A stretch of 64,000 nucleotides of DNA from Neoceratodus forsteri (lineage: Eukaryota > Chordata > Ceratodontiformes > Ceratodontidae): assembly GCA_016271365.2 (NCBI GenBank), contig CM028131.1:167280501-167344500 (forward strand), read 5' to 3'. Below are positions 43,242 through 54,495 of the stretch, piece by piece (position 1 is the first letter of the stretch; each line of letters begins with the position of its first letter). Both the position numbers and the translations under genes were made by a program. The notes beneath the pieces are model-generated. The model had not been told where the DNA came from and searched no databases. It worked only from the letters and a program-made list of their open reading frames with translations.

Positions 43242-45970
43242 CTACTTCTTCTTACCCCCACCCCCCAGAATTGTCTTATGACTGTCCCATGCATGCTTGA
43301 ATTCCACCACTGATTTTGACTGCACAACCTCCTCCAGAAGGCCGTTCCATGCATCCACAACCCTCTCTGTGAAAATATACTTCCTTAAATTACCTCTGAG
43401 CCGCCCCTCTATCTTCAAATTGTGCCCTCTTGTTCTTGCACACCTCTTTTTTTGAAAGATGCTACCCTCTTGGACTTTGTTGATTCCCTTGAGGTACTTG
43501 AAAGTTTCTATCATGACCCCCCTCTCCCTCCTTTCCTCGAGGCTATACATATTAAGCTCCTTAAGTCTCTCTTCATATGTCTTCCGTGCAGACCCTGCAC
43601 CATTTTAGTTGCCCTCCTCTGGACAGCTTCCATCCTGTCTATGTCTTTGGAGATTGGGTCTCAGAACTGCACACAGTACTCAGATGGGTCTGACCAGCTG
43701 TCTGTACAGAGGATAATAACTTCCTGTTTTCTACTGGTGATGCCTCTCCTATGCATCCCAGTAACCCCCAACCCTCCTTGCTGCCCTCTCACATTGCTTG
43801 CCCACCTTTAGGTCATCTGATATGACTACCCCAGGTCCCTTTCCATTTTTGTTGTTGTTAGTATCTCACCCCATTGTGTACTCTTCCCTGGGTTTTGTTT
43901 CCCAGGTGCATTACCTTGCACTTCTTAGCATTGAATCTAAGCTGCCATACATTTGACCATTCCTCTAACTTTGCCAAGTCCCTTCTCATCCTTTCCACCC
44001 CACCCTGTGCATCAACTCTGTTGCAGATCTTAGTGTCATCTGCAAAGAGACATACTTTTCCTTCAGTCCTTCCGCCAATGTAGCTTATAAAGACATTGAA
44101 GAGGACCGGTCTATACTGAACCCTGCGGTGCCCACTAGTAACCCTCCTTTCTTCTGAATGGACTCCATTTACTATTACTCTCTGTGTCCTATTCTCCAGC
44201 CAATTCTTTACCCAGGCTGTCATCTTGGGACCACTCCCAGGCTGGCTAACTTGTATATTAATCTTTCATGTGGGACTGTGTCAAATGCCTTGCTAAAGTC
44301 TAGGTAGGCCATGTCCACAGCCCTCCCTGATCTACTACTTTGGTCACCCAGTCAAATAAATCTATCAGATTTGTCTGGCATGACCTTCCCGGCTGTGAAT
44401 CCATGCTGCCTAGGGTCCTGTGCCCTCTGGCCTCTAGATACTCGACAATTCTTTCCTTCAGAGTGATTCCATCATTTTCCCTATCACTGAGGTTAAACTA
44501 ACAGGTCTGTAGTTTCCTGCTTCTGCCTTGCTCCCACTTTTGTGAAGGGGAATCACATCTGCCCTCCTCCAGTCCTCGGGCACCACCCCATCCTCCCATG
44601 ATTTGTTAAAAAGGGTAGTCAGTGGTGTCACTAGTTCTACTCTTAGCTCTTTTAGAATTCTGGGATGAATCCCATCAGGCCCCATTGCTTTGTCCACCTT
44701 CAGTTTTAAGAGTTCTTTCAGAACCCTTTCTTCTGTAAATGGGCTGGTATCAACTTCTGTATCCAGAGTGTTACTACTGTTTGTTTTATGTACCTCCCCT
44801 CTTCATTTGTAAATACTGAGCAAAAATATTTGTTTAGTATCTCTGCCTTTTCACAGTCTCCTCTGCGCACCCTCCTCCCTTTATTAAGCCTCACTATCCC
44901 TCCTTGGTCTTCTTTGCTCCTCGATGTACCTATAAAGGTTTTATCCCCCTTCTTTACTGAGTTGGCTATCTTTTCCTCGGTTTGGGCCTTTGCTGTTCTG
45001 ACTGCCTTCCCAGCCTCCTTTTGCTTTAACTGATACAGTTCTCTGTCCTGCTCCTTCTGTGATTCCTTGTACTTCCTGAATGCTTTCTTTTTCTCTTGAA
45101 CCTTCACTGCCACTTCCTCTGAGAACCATAGTGGTTTCTTACATTGTCTTGTTTTGTTTATTTGCTTCATACAAAGGCTCGTTACCTCTGTGATGGCAGT
45201 TTTTATTATTCCCCATTGTTCTTCCACCCCTCCTTCCTGCCCATTTGCTAGTGTATTCCTTAGGCACTCACCTATTTTGGCAAGTCAGCCCTCCTAAAGT
45301 CAGTACTTTTGTCTTTGTATAGGTTGACTCTATTGCTGTGTTGAAGGTGACGCACTGTTCGATGGTCGCTGTTCCCAGATGGCTACCCACTTCACATCTG
45401 TGATCCTCTCCATCTCCATTTGAGAGAATCAAGTCTAATATTGCTACCTCTCAGTGGGCTCCAGTACTAGTTGTTTAAGGCATGCCCCCTGTAGGGCATC
45501 TAGAATAACTGCACTCTTTGAAGTGGCAGCTGCAACTGCACTCCAGTTAACATCTGGCATATTCAGATCACCCATCAGCAATATCTCCCCTTTTTCTGCC
45601 ATTCTAAGTATACTTTCTATCATTTCCTGTCCATTTCCTCCCCTGAGAAGAGGTCTGTATACAACCCTGTGTGTATTGTGTGCCATTGCCTGTCTCAAAT
45701 TTACCCACAGTGCTTCTTCTCCCTGTTTACCCTTTTGTTCTGTTGCTTTTATTCCTTCCCTTATGTAAATAACTACTCCTCCTCCTCTTACCCTCCCTGT
45801 CCCTCCTGTAGACAGTGTATCCTGGTATGTTTATGTCCCAGTCATGGTTTTGTGTGTACCATGTTTCTGTGACTGCCACGATATCAGATGTTCCTCCTCC
45901 ATCAAGGCCACTAATTCAGGAAGCTTGTTACCCAGACTACGGGCATTAGTACTCATTGCTCTCCATTTTG
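43242..45970 (-). pseudogene. CR1 ORF2: endonuclease, RT and C-terminal domain
   Basis: MSTNARSLGNKLPELVALME starts the endonuclease near 45955, and ILLMGDLNMPDVNWS (about 45555-45600) carries its catalytic block. A linker with CKKPLWFSEEVAVKVQEKKK follows (45227-44718). RT pieces: DKAMGPDGIHPRILKELR (44697 on), NYRPVSLTSVIGKMM, AWVKNWLENRTQRVIVNG, and CLFADDTKICNRV with FADD at 44035-44046. The C-terminus spans 43811-43242 with frame changes, ending KYLKGINKVQEGSIFQKKRC and FTERVVDAWNGLLEEVVQS. At least five frame disruptions lie between these parts. Catalytic residues themselves look intact. Confidence 0.85.
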
Positions 45971-46096
45971 ATGGCTTTACCTTCTGTTGCAGCATCCCCA
46001 CTGACCGGTTCTACCTCAGTCTTTTCTCATTTAGTACCCTGTTTTGTAGGGAGAGGCTGGGATTTTCCAGCTGCTTGTCAGTGCCTCCCCCTTTGA

Positions 46097-46620
46097 CTAG
46101 TTTAAAAGCTTGCCAATGAAGCATTTAAACCGATTGCTCAAAAGACTTGTTCCCTTCCTGGATAGATGCCGACCATCCTGCCAGTATAGGCTGGTGTCCC
46201 TCCAGGTGGAACCCCAGTCCCCAATGAAGCCAAACCCCTGTGCTCTGCACCATTTTTTCAACCATTCATTAAACTGCATGGTACCAATTACCCTCGCCTC
46301 CCCCATGCTTTTGACAGGCAGCACCTCTGAGAAGGATACTGTGTGTGCTACTTGTCTTAGGTCCCTCCCCAACTCTGCAATGTCCTCCTGCACTGCTCTA
46401 ATCTCATGATGAGCCAAGTCATTTGTCCCTAGGTGGACAATTACGTCCAGCTCGGAATCCCTTGCAGCTGTTCTCATGATCCTGAGGATCGCTGGCCTGT
46501 CCCTCAAGCCATGGCACCAGGCAGGCACCTTACTTCATTTTTCCCAGCTCCCCCCAGTTCTATACCCCTAATAATTGAGTCCCCCACCAGGAGCTGCTTC
46601 CTTTCCCTGTGGTGTCCTCT
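46097..46620 (-). pseudogene. CR1 ORF1 C-terminal part, SGNH esterase domain
   Basis: The esterase begins GKQLLVGDSIIRG, with GDS at 46576-46584, in a different frame from the main ORF that runs 46528 to 46097. That ORF has AILRIMRTAARDSELDVIVH, LGTNDLAHHE, VAHTVSFSEVLPVK, FGFIGDWGSTWRDTSLYW and QDGRHLSRKG. GDS, GTND and D-G-R-H are the family's catalytic blocks. The N-terminal part of ORF1 is missing because the element is 5'-truncated. The role in CR1 is not established. Confidence 0.8.
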
Positions 46621-46633
46621 GCCTCCTTCCTGT

Positions 46634-46864
46634 GGAGCAATAATAACAGACCATCAAATGTGTCTACCAATCAGGAACATGGATATGTTAACATTCATAA
46701 AAATGAAAAATGTGCACATCACTTATGACTAAAAGTTCCTCACAGATATCTTCAGTCAACCTTGATTTTAAACTTTTAGTCATAGGTGATGTGCATTCAT
46801 TTTATGAATGTATATCCATGTTCCTGATTGGTAGACACATTTGATGGTCTGTTATTATTGCTCC
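46634..46864. repeat. Palindrome: inverted duplication of a hAT 3' end
   Basis: The left arm 46634-46737 and right arm 46771-46864 are reverse complements with a few small gaps, around a 33 base loop. Each arm encodes, on opposite strands, the end of a hAT dimerisation domain (AIITDHQMCLPIRNMD). The left copy reads on + and the right on -, the latter continuous with the rest of the transposase. The left arm is cut off exactly where the CR1 begins. Confidence 0.85.
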
Positions 46865-48130
46865 TGCTGTGCTGAACACTCTCTCAGAGCTGACACTAGC
46901 TATTGGACTGGAGAGGTATTCAATTGTTTTCTGTATTCTGCAACTGTTGCCTTTGCATGCCACATATTAAATTTATGCTGTCAATATGAAAGGGGTTCTT
47001 CATATAGCTGTAGTTGTTCTGGATCATTCATGTAGGCCTGGACCACGGAGGCTGCAGATATGTGGCCCTCTGGCTGTCAGAGCTACTTGTTTACTTGGCA
47101 CACCCACCTGAGGCAAAACAGATCAAAACAGTTGACACAAGCAGTGCTAAAATTAATAGTACCCCCTCTTGGAATGGATGAGGAGAATGTGTGAGAAGTT
47201 TTTGTAGCTGATGAGCACAGCATGAACAAAGTCTTTGTGACAGGGTCCTTGCTGCTGTTGCTTTCACTCTCTGAAGTGCCAGCATGTGTTTGTGCACCAG
47301 CTCTGTCTGTGCCCAAATGTACCTGTTCACTTCTGCTTTTCCCTCATCCAGAAGAGATATGATCTCATGTTTGTAATTGGGATCTAACAACTTAATCTTG
47401 GTACTCCAGCATGCTGCACAAACTTTCATCTGTGGAAACAAAATTATGCATCTTCTCAATCAGTTTGTAGCTTCCAATATTAGCAGTCCTTTCAGACAGC
47501 TCCTGAATATTAACACACCTGCCACAGGACATGAATCAGTGGATTTGTTTGTCAGATACATGAATTTGCCACACTAACTGCTTGAGCAGCATGCTCAAAT
47601 GGCTGTAGCTTCTAAATTAGGGTGTCCATCAGCATCCAGTGCTCAACACTGAGAGAGAGGGTGGATGCAACATGGACATGGTACATCATGATGAAGTCTG
47701 TCAGTGCCTTACACCATTCAAACAATGGTTTTAATGTGTATACTGTGGAACTTTTCCTTGACACCTGTTTCAGCCAGTGGTGCAGCAGTCTTTGTTTGGA
47801 CTGACAAACCTTCAGCTGTTGTTTTGCCTTTGGTGAACAACTAAAATGGTTACCCAGATGATGAGCAGTAGTCAAAATTATGTGTTTCATCATTTTCTTC
47901 ATGAAGACCTGAACAACCAAATTAAGGCAGTGATCAAAGTATGGCACATGGTGGAATGAACAGGCTTCAATAGTCTTTACCATGTGCCTGTCATTGTTAC
48001 TGGAAATTAATCTGGATTTATGGTTTCGGAATATAAGCCACTTAATCTGATTGTTCAACTCTGACAAAACATTATGGGCATTGGGCAAAATGGAGTCCAT
48101 ACACCTCATGCTGAGAGTCACCTACTGATG
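46771..48130 (-). pseudogene. hAT transposase remnant (ZBED/Ac-like)
   Basis: Read right to left, 48121-47612 contains SSNNDRHMVKTIEA, HHVPYFDHCLNLVVQVFMKK and HHLGNHFSCSPKAKQQLKVC, matching the middle part of Ac/ZBED-like transposases that recognise and cut element ends. A stop follows at 47612. A second segment (47459-47091) has KIKLLDPNYKHEII. The C-terminal dimerisation block near 46800-46915 reads EYLSSPIASVSSERVFSTAG followed by AIITDHQMCLPI, the hAT signature, and is intact. The N-terminal half with the BED finger is absent; the sequence ends about 130 bases before an LTR array. Stops and frame changes make it inactive. Confidence 0.8.
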
Positions 48131-48256
48131 CACATCTGCAGGAGGTGATAGCTTGAGCACAATGGGGAAACACAGGGCTTGGAATCACAAATGTTTGGCA
48201 AACCTGCCCAGTGCACTGTTATACCTCATAAATGAATACAGAGGGGTCAAGTGGGG

Positions 48257-49161
48257 TGTGGAGGGTTTGTGGGATAACAGATGGACCAGAAACCGGACTT
48301 CAGGTTCAACAAACAATCTGTGTGTGATGTTTATTCAAAATACAAGAGACAACCTTAAGCAATGGCATATCCCTTCTTCAGTACATCAGTTTGCAGTAAC
48401 AAACTATGAATGTCCTTTCTCTGCACTTAGCCAGAACTTACTGACACTGATCTCTGATCCAATTCACCAGTTGAGATGTAGCCACCACCCCTATGCAAGC
48501 CCAATTTGCTTGGGTAGTGGGGTCTCAAAAAGACAAAAAAACAAAACGAGCTATAGACAAAGAATCTCAATGCAGAATCACTGAAAGAAGGTCTACCCCA
48601 AAGGGCATTGGCAACAAATCAGGTTTCCAAGAAATACAACATCATGCATACTTCCATAATGCAAAGCATAATGGGATATATGCAAATCATCATGACATTT
48701 CTTACTGAAGTTTACAACAATATACATGTATTTTAAATAACATAACTAGCTTAATTTCTATAATAGTCACCTAGTACTTTTTACCATGATCAAAACACCA
48801 AGTGCCATGGTATTTTCAACATTTACAGGTTTCATATGCATAAGGTATATACATTAAGGTATTTTATAACATAGTGTTATTACATATTAAATCCAACAAC
48901 AATAAACACAATCTGTTTTACGCACACTTGGAGGTCACCACAACAACCTCCCTGTATGAGGACAAAAGAGGGAAAAATGAAAATTAAAGGGGACACTGTA
49001 GCATAGTCAAGGGAGGGGAAGGGGGTGCCCACAGGTGGCCAACCTTATGGACTAGAAATAGTAAATTATAGATTAGAGTAGAATAGATTAGAATAGAAAA
49101 TCTGTTGCAAAATATTTTAGAAAAGGTCGGTCCTTGAGAGTGGCAGGAGGTCCTGGTCACA
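48257..49161 (-). repeat. LTR, copy 1 (905 bp; 3' LTR of the array)
   Basis: On the minus strand it starts TGTGACCAGGACCTCCTGCC and ends CACAAACCCTCCACA. A TATAAAAT box lies at 48861-48868 and an AATAAA signal at 48330-48335, the usual order for a U3-R-U5 LTR. The 3' boundary at 48257 is not followed by a primer site, as expected for the outermost 3' LTR. Confidence 0.8.
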
Positions 49162-49181
49162 TATCCCCCACCTTAAGAGGG
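49162..49181 (-). other. Polypurine tract next to LTR 1
   Basis: GGTGGGGGATA stands directly upstream (minus strand) of the LTR start TGTGACC, the place where plus-strand DNA synthesis is primed. The identical tract lies at 51849-51868. Confidence 0.65.
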
Positions 49182-50158
49182 AAGCAGCTATTGCAGACTG
49201 CTTACCTCCTTCCTGACCCGATGGAGCTTCTACCCATCCATCTTCAGAAGCTACATCTCAGGGTTCCTATTAACGATACTCATTCTATTTTAAACATAAT
49301 GGATATCATTATTCTTTACCCTGAGGCATTAACACATTTCTCAACTGAGACCAACAGTATCTTCTCATCTCTTTTTTGGGAAAGTCTGTTATATTTCTTA
49401 ACCAAAAATCTGGATGACTGTAAAGTCCAGTACCATAGAAAGACTTTCTCTGGGGTGAGTAACGACCTGCTCCAACCCCACCAGACAAGTCAGTTTTAAG
49501 CAGGGGCCCATTCCCAGGTTCGACCCCTCTACATAAACTCACTATGACTCTTGATTCATTTCACTTGTTACAGATACAGACACCTGAGGGTAAACACTCA
49601 ATGTGTTACCCCAGCACAGGTTCCAATCCATTTTCCACCCACTTCTCCTTTGTAGCTTTTCACTCAGAAAGAATAAAACACATGTACCACCTCAGACTCC
49701 TTGTCTGCCCTTGGGTACCTCTTTCTTTGACATCAGGCCCACCCCATGACCAAATATGCTACACTTTTGCTTAGAGAAAGGGACCATTGCAGAGCCACCT
49801 CTGGCCCTGCCTGCAACCAACTTGACCCCTCTGTCTTACACAAAGTGTCTGTGGGAATATGGAAAGAGCAATAGTAGTTTCTACTCTCCTATTTCAACCT
49901 TTTATAACCTATGACCCCAAATACATGGTCATCTTATACCCAGGCAGGTCTCTACAGAAACCTACAGGAAACAAAGGAACCTCCCATGCTGAATACCCTG
50001 CAATGTTACACAGCAGGTTCCTAAACTTTTTAACTCTGGGGTGTCTTAGTAAATATCCTTCTAATTACTGTGCTGTTTTCAGCAATCTTTTACCATCTAA
50101 TACCTTGTAACCTATGTGAGAGTTCCCTTTTTCCAAGGGTGACATTTTTTTAAATGAC

Positions 50159-50624
50159 CTATGTACCCTCCTTAACTTTAACATACTGTAACAGTTTGAC
50201 AGCATTAATATTTTTAGCATGCAGTATACCCCAGTCAATACTGTTAATAGATTTAGCTACATCAAAACTAGAAAAAGTCCCTTCAGCCTCATAGGCTTCT
50301 TCTTGCTTGCTTGAAGTCTTCAACCCCAGCACAATATCACTAGGCACAGTCTTATCTGGGGTCTCACATTCAAGTTCCATAGTTGCATCTCCGACCTCCA
50401 ACAGGTAACATCCTGGGGAACTCAGGAAACAAAGAAATATTCTGCTGAGTCAGGAGGTCCTCCTCAAACTGAGCACATGAAAAATCCCCCTCTGACTCTT
50501 TTTCCAAGTTCTCCAGCAGAAACCTCTCAAGCAGCTGGCACCAGTGCTCTGCCTCTCTGCATAGTTGTTCTGCCTCCAGCCATTGCCCACTCATCCAGTG
50601 GATCATCCTCATCAGGGTCTCCAC
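50159..50624 (-). CDS. Two overlapping small ORFs in internal region 1, unknown product
   Basis: ORF 50624-50370 (84 aa) starts METLMRMIHWMSGQWLEAEQ and has glutamate-rich helical character (CREAEHWCQLLERFLLENLE). ORF 50401-50159 (80 aa) overlaps it in another frame and contains ELECETPDKTVPSDIVLGLK and SFDVAKSINSIDWGILHAKN. Both are nearly identical in region 2 (53304-53050, 53081-52839). Given the recent duplication, this identity does not prove coding function. They may be the two frames of one former gag-like protein, split by a frameshift. I recognise no family. Confidence 0.35.
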
Positions 50625-50683
50625 CTCCAGGGTGTTGTCTCTCGCACCTCCAGTCTGCCTTGACCAGCATCTCTCTATCTTCT

Positions 50684-50950
50684 TCAGACTTGACCTTCCT
50701 CTGAGCTCTCAGGTCCAGTCCAGGTAGTAACTTCCCTCTGTCTGTCAGCCATAGGTCTGGTCAGAACTCCACAGACTTTCTTCTCCAGGTTCTCCTCTGG
50801 CAACTCCTGGTGCATCGGTCCACCTGAGATATCTGGTGATATCCACCAGAAAACATGCCTCTTCAGCCAGTCCAGATGCTTCCAGCAAGTTATCCCTCTT
50901 CTGACACCAAGTCTGTGGAGGGGTTGTGGGATAACAGATGGACCAGACAC
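50684..50950 (-). CDS. Small ORF at the 5' start of internal region 1, unknown product
   Basis: The 88-residue frame starts inside the LTR edge (50950), crosses the primer site and contains KHLDWLKRHVFWWISPDISG and LEKKVCGVLTRPMADRQREV. A copy lies at 53630-53364. An overlapping frame (50969-50745) reads RDNLLEASGLAEEACFLVDI. It is unclear which is real, if either. Position just after the primer site is where a gag leader would lie. Confidence 0.25.
   Translation of the reverse strand: MSGPSVIPQPLHRLGVRRGITCWKHLDWLKRHVFWWISPDISGGPMHQELPEENLEKKVCGVLTRPMADRQREVTTWTGPESSEEGQV
50890..50909 (-). other. Primer binding site, tRNA-Leu-like
   Basis: TGGTGTCAGAAGAGGGATAA on the minus strand, four bases after the LTR terminus. 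TGGTGTCAGNAG is the complement of a tRNA-Leu 3' end, including CCA. The same site is at 53570-53589 in the second unit. Confidence 0.7.
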
Positions 50951-51848
50951 CGGACTTCAGGTTCAACAAACAATCTCTGTGTGATGTTTATTCAAAATAC
51001 AAGAGACAACCTTAAGCAATGGCATATCCTTTCTTCTGTACATCAGTTTGCAGTAACAGATATGAATGTCCTTTCTCTGCACTTAGCCAGCACTTACTGT
51101 CACTGATCTCTGATCCAATTCACCAGTTGAGATGTAGCCACCACCCCTATGCAAGCTTCATTTGCTTGGATAGTGGGGGTTCGAAGAGAAAAAAAGGAAA
51201 ACAAGCTATAGACAAAGAATCTCAATGCAGAATTACTGAAAGAAGGTGTACCCCAAAGGGCATTGGCAACAAATCAAGTTTCAAAGAAATACAACATCAT
51301 ACATACTTCCATAATGCAAAGCATAATGGGATATATGCAAATCATCATGACATTTTATACTGAAGTTTACAACAATATACATGCATTTTAAATAACACAA
51401 CTAGCTTAATTTCTATAATAGTCACCTAGTACTTTTTACCATGATCAAAACACCAAGTGCCATGGTATTTTCAACATTTACAGGTTTCATATGCATAAGG
51501 TATATACATTAAGGTATTTTATAACATAGTGCTATTACACATTAAATCCAATAACAATAAACACAATCTGTTTTACGTACACTTGGAGGTCACCACAACA
51601 ACCTCCCTGTATGAGGACCTAAGAGGGAAAAATGAAAATTAAAGAGGACACTCTAGCATAGTTAAGCGAATAAACAAACAAACAAACAATAGTCAAGGGA
51701 GGGAGAAGGGGGTGCCCACAGGTGGCCAACCTTATGGACTAGAAATAGTAAAGTATAGATTAGAGTAGATTAGATTAGAATAGAAAATCTGTTGCAAAAT
51801 ATTTTAGAAAAGGTCGGTCCTCGAGAGTGGCAGGAGGTCCTGGTCACA
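50914..51848 (-). repeat. LTR, copy 2 (935 bp; shared middle LTR)
   Basis: Same borders and signals as copy 1, with AATAAA at 50987-50992. It is about 30 bases longer because of an AAACAAAC-type insertion near 51667-51690. It serves as 5' LTR for region 1 and 3' LTR for region 2. Confidence 0.8.
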
Positions 51849-53593
51849 TATCCCCCACCTTAAGAGGGAAGCAGTTATTGCAGACTGCTTACCTCCTTCC
51901 TGACCCGATGGAGATTCTACCCATCCATCTTCAGAAGCTGCATCTCAGGGTTCCTATTAACGATACTCATTCTATCATAAACATAATGGATATCATTATT
52001 CTTTACCCTGAGGCATTAACACATTTCTCAACTAAGACCAACAGTATCTTCTCATCTCTTTTTTGGGAAAGTCTGTTATATTTCTTAACCAAAAATCTGG
52101 ATGACTGTAAAGTCCAGTACCATAGAAAGACTTTCTCTTGGGTGAGTAACTAATTGCTCCAACCCCACCAGACAAGTCAGTTTTAAGCAGGGGCCCATTC
52201 CCAGGTTCGACCCCTCTACATAAACTCACTATGACTCTTGATTCATTTCACTTGTTACAGATACAGACACCTGAGTGTAAACACTCAATGTGTTACCCCA
52301 GCACAGGTTCCAATCCATTTTCCACCCACTTCTCCTTTGTAGCTTTTCACTCAGAAAGGAATAAAACACATGTACCACCTCAGACTCCTTGTCTGCCCTT
52401 GAGTACCTCTTTCTTTGACATCAGGCCCACCCATGACCAAATATACTACACACTTTTTCTTAGAAAAGGGACCATTGCAGAAACCACCTCTGGCCTGCCT
52501 GCAACCAACGACCCCTCTGTCTTAGCACAAAGTGTCTGTGGAATATGGAAAGAGCAACAGTAGTTTCTACGCCCTATTTCAACCTTTTATAACCTATGAC
52601 CCCAAATACATGGTCATCTTATACCCAGGCAGGTCTCTATAGAAACCTACAGGAAACAAAGGAACCTCCCATGCTGAATACCTGCAATGTTACAAGCAGG
52701 TTCCTAAACTTTAACTCTAGGGTGTCTTAGTAAATATCCTTCTAATTACTGTGCTGTTTTCAGCAATCTTTTACCATCTAATACCTTATAACCTATGAGA
52801 GTTTCCCTTTTTCCAAGGGTGACATTTTTTTAAATGACCTATGTACCCTCCTTAACTTTAACATACTGTAACAGTTTGACAGCATTAATATTTTTAGCAT
52901 GCAGTATACCCCAGTCAATACTGTTAATAGATTTAGCTACATCAAAACTAGAAAAAGTCCCTTCAGCCTCATAGGCTTCTTCTTGCTTGCTTGAAGTCTT
53001 CAACCCCAGCACAATATCAGTAGGCACAGTCTTATCTGGGGTCTCACATTCAAGTTCCATAGTTGCATCTCTGACCTCCAACAGGTAACATCCTGAGGAA
53101 CTCAGGAAACAAAGAAATATTCTGCTGAGTCAGGAGGTCCTCCTCAAACTGAGCACATGAAAAATCCCCCTCTGACTCTTTTTCCAAGCTGTCCAGCAGA
53201 AACCTCTCGAGCAGCTGGCACCAGTGCTCTGCCTCTCTGCATAGTTGGTCTGCCTCCAGCCATTGCCCACTCATCCAGTGGATCATCCTCATCAGGGTCT
53301 CCACCTCCAGGGTGTTGTCTCTCGCACCTCCAGTCTGCCTTGACCAGCATCTCTCTATCTTCTTCAGACTTGACCTTCCTCTGAGCTCTCAGGTCCAGTC
53401 CAGGTAGTAACTTCCCTCTGTCTGTCAGCCATTGGTCTGGTCAGAACTCCACAGACTTTCTTCTCCAGGTTCTCCTCTGGCAACTCCTGGTGCATCGGTC
53501 CACCTGAGATATCTGGTGATATCCACCAGAAAACATGCCTCTTCAGCCAGTCCAGATGCTTCCAGCAAGTTATCCCTCTTCTGACACCAAGTC
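51849..53593 (-). mobile_element. Internal region 2 of the LTR array (1745 bp)
   Basis: Nearly identical to region 1, with purine tract 51849-51868 and primer site 53570-53589. Small deletions occur, for example near 52500-52700. The short frames 53630-53364, 53304-53050 and 53081-52839 correspond to those in region 1. No RT, protease or integrase motif was found. Confidence 0.75.
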
Positions 53594-54495
53594 TGTGGAG
53601 GGGTTGTGGGATAACAGATGGACCAGACACCGGACTTCAGTTTCAACAAACAATCTCTGTGTGATGTTTATTCAAAATACAAGAGACAACCTTAAGCAAT
53701 GGCATATCCTTTCTTCTGTACATCAGTTTGCAGTAACAGATATGAATGTCCTTTCTCTGCACTTAGCCAGCACTTACTGTCACTGATCTCTGATCCAATT
53801 CACCAGTTGAGATGTAGCCACCACCCCATGCAAGCTTCATTTGCTTGGATAGTGGGGGTTCAAAGAGAAAAAAAGCAAAACAAGCTATAGACAAAGAATC
53901 TCAATACAGAATTACTGAAAGAAGGTGTACCCCAAAGGGCATTGGCAACAAATCAAGTTTCAAAGAAATACAACATCATACATACTTCCATAATGCAAAG
54001 CATTATGGGATATATGAAAATCATCATGACATTTCATACTGAAGTTTACAACAATATACATGCATTTTAAATAACACAACTAGCTTAATTTCTATAATAG
54101 TCACCTAGTACTTTTTACCATGATCAAAACACCAAGTGCCACGGTATTTTCAACATTTACAGGTTTCATATGCATAAGGTATATACATTAAGGTATTTTA
54201 TAACACAGTGATATTACATATTACATCCAACAACAATAAATACAATCTGTTTTATGTACACTTGGAGGTCACCACAATAACCTCCCTGTATGAGGACCTA
54301 AGAGGGAAAAATGATAATTAAGGAGGACACTGTAGCATAGTCAAGGGAGGGAGAAGGGGGTGCCCACAGGTCACCAACCTTATGGACTAGAAATAGTAAA
54401 GGATAGATTAGGCTTAGTAATAGAAAATCTGTTGCAATAGATTTAAGAAAAGGTCAGAGGTCAGTCATCGAGAGTGGCAGGAGCTCCCAGTCACA
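53594..54495 (-). repeat. LTR, copy 3 (902 bp; 5' LTR of the array)
   Basis: Outermost 5' LTR on the minus strand, AATAAA at 53667-53672. Similarity to the other two LTRs ends exactly at TCACA (54495), after which CR1 sequence begins. This agreement of the break with the LTR border is the main support for the three-LTR model. Confidence 0.8.

Larger units (their letters stand above)
43131..46633 (-). mobile_element. CR1-like LINE, nearly full length (about 3.5 kb)
   Basis: Read right to left it holds an ORF1 esterase, an ORF2 endonuclease and RT, and a 3' UTR, with the tail at 43131-43152 (ACAGAAACATAGAAACATAG on +). The 5' end stops at 46633 beside a palindrome that belongs to a hAT remnant. 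Coding sequence is close to the inner CR1 at 25.4-30.7 kb, and the 3' UTR is nearly identical to the truncated copy at 8387. Many single-base deletions are visible compared with those copies, so it is inactive. Confidence 0.85.
49162..50913 (-). mobile_element. Internal region 1 of the LTR array (1752 bp)
   Basis: Runs from the primer binding site (50890-50909) to the purine tract (49162-49181, read CCCTCTTAAGGTGGGGGATA on minus). Three short frames (50950-50684, 50624-50370, 50401-50159) are conserved in region 2. The 49200-50150 portion has no frame I trust on the minus strand. No recognised retroviral or Gypsy domain. Confidence 0.75.
48257..54495 (-). mobile_element. Tandem LTR retrotransposon: three LTRs, two internal regions
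   Basis: A roughly 2.66-2.68 kb unit occurs twice, followed by a partial third that ends exactly at an LTR border. This gives LTR-internal-LTR-internal-LTR on the minus strand. LTRs begin TG and end CA. The element is flanked by G runs (GGGG before 48257, GGGGG after 54495), a possible 4-5 bp target duplication. Primer binding site, purine tract, TATA box and polyadenylation signal are all visible. No gag zinc knuckle, protease or RT was recognised, so it is non-autonomous. Copies differ by few percent, so it is young. The tRNA-Leu-like primer site is known from both Gypsy-type and retrovirus-like elements; I cannot decide. Confidence 0.8.

Noticed and set aside
48150..48256. Left flank of the LTR array as continuation of the CR1 at 54496
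   Set aside because: The G-run target duplication suggests continuity, but the left flank does not clearly match CR1 sequence upstream of the endonuclease, so I did not merge them.
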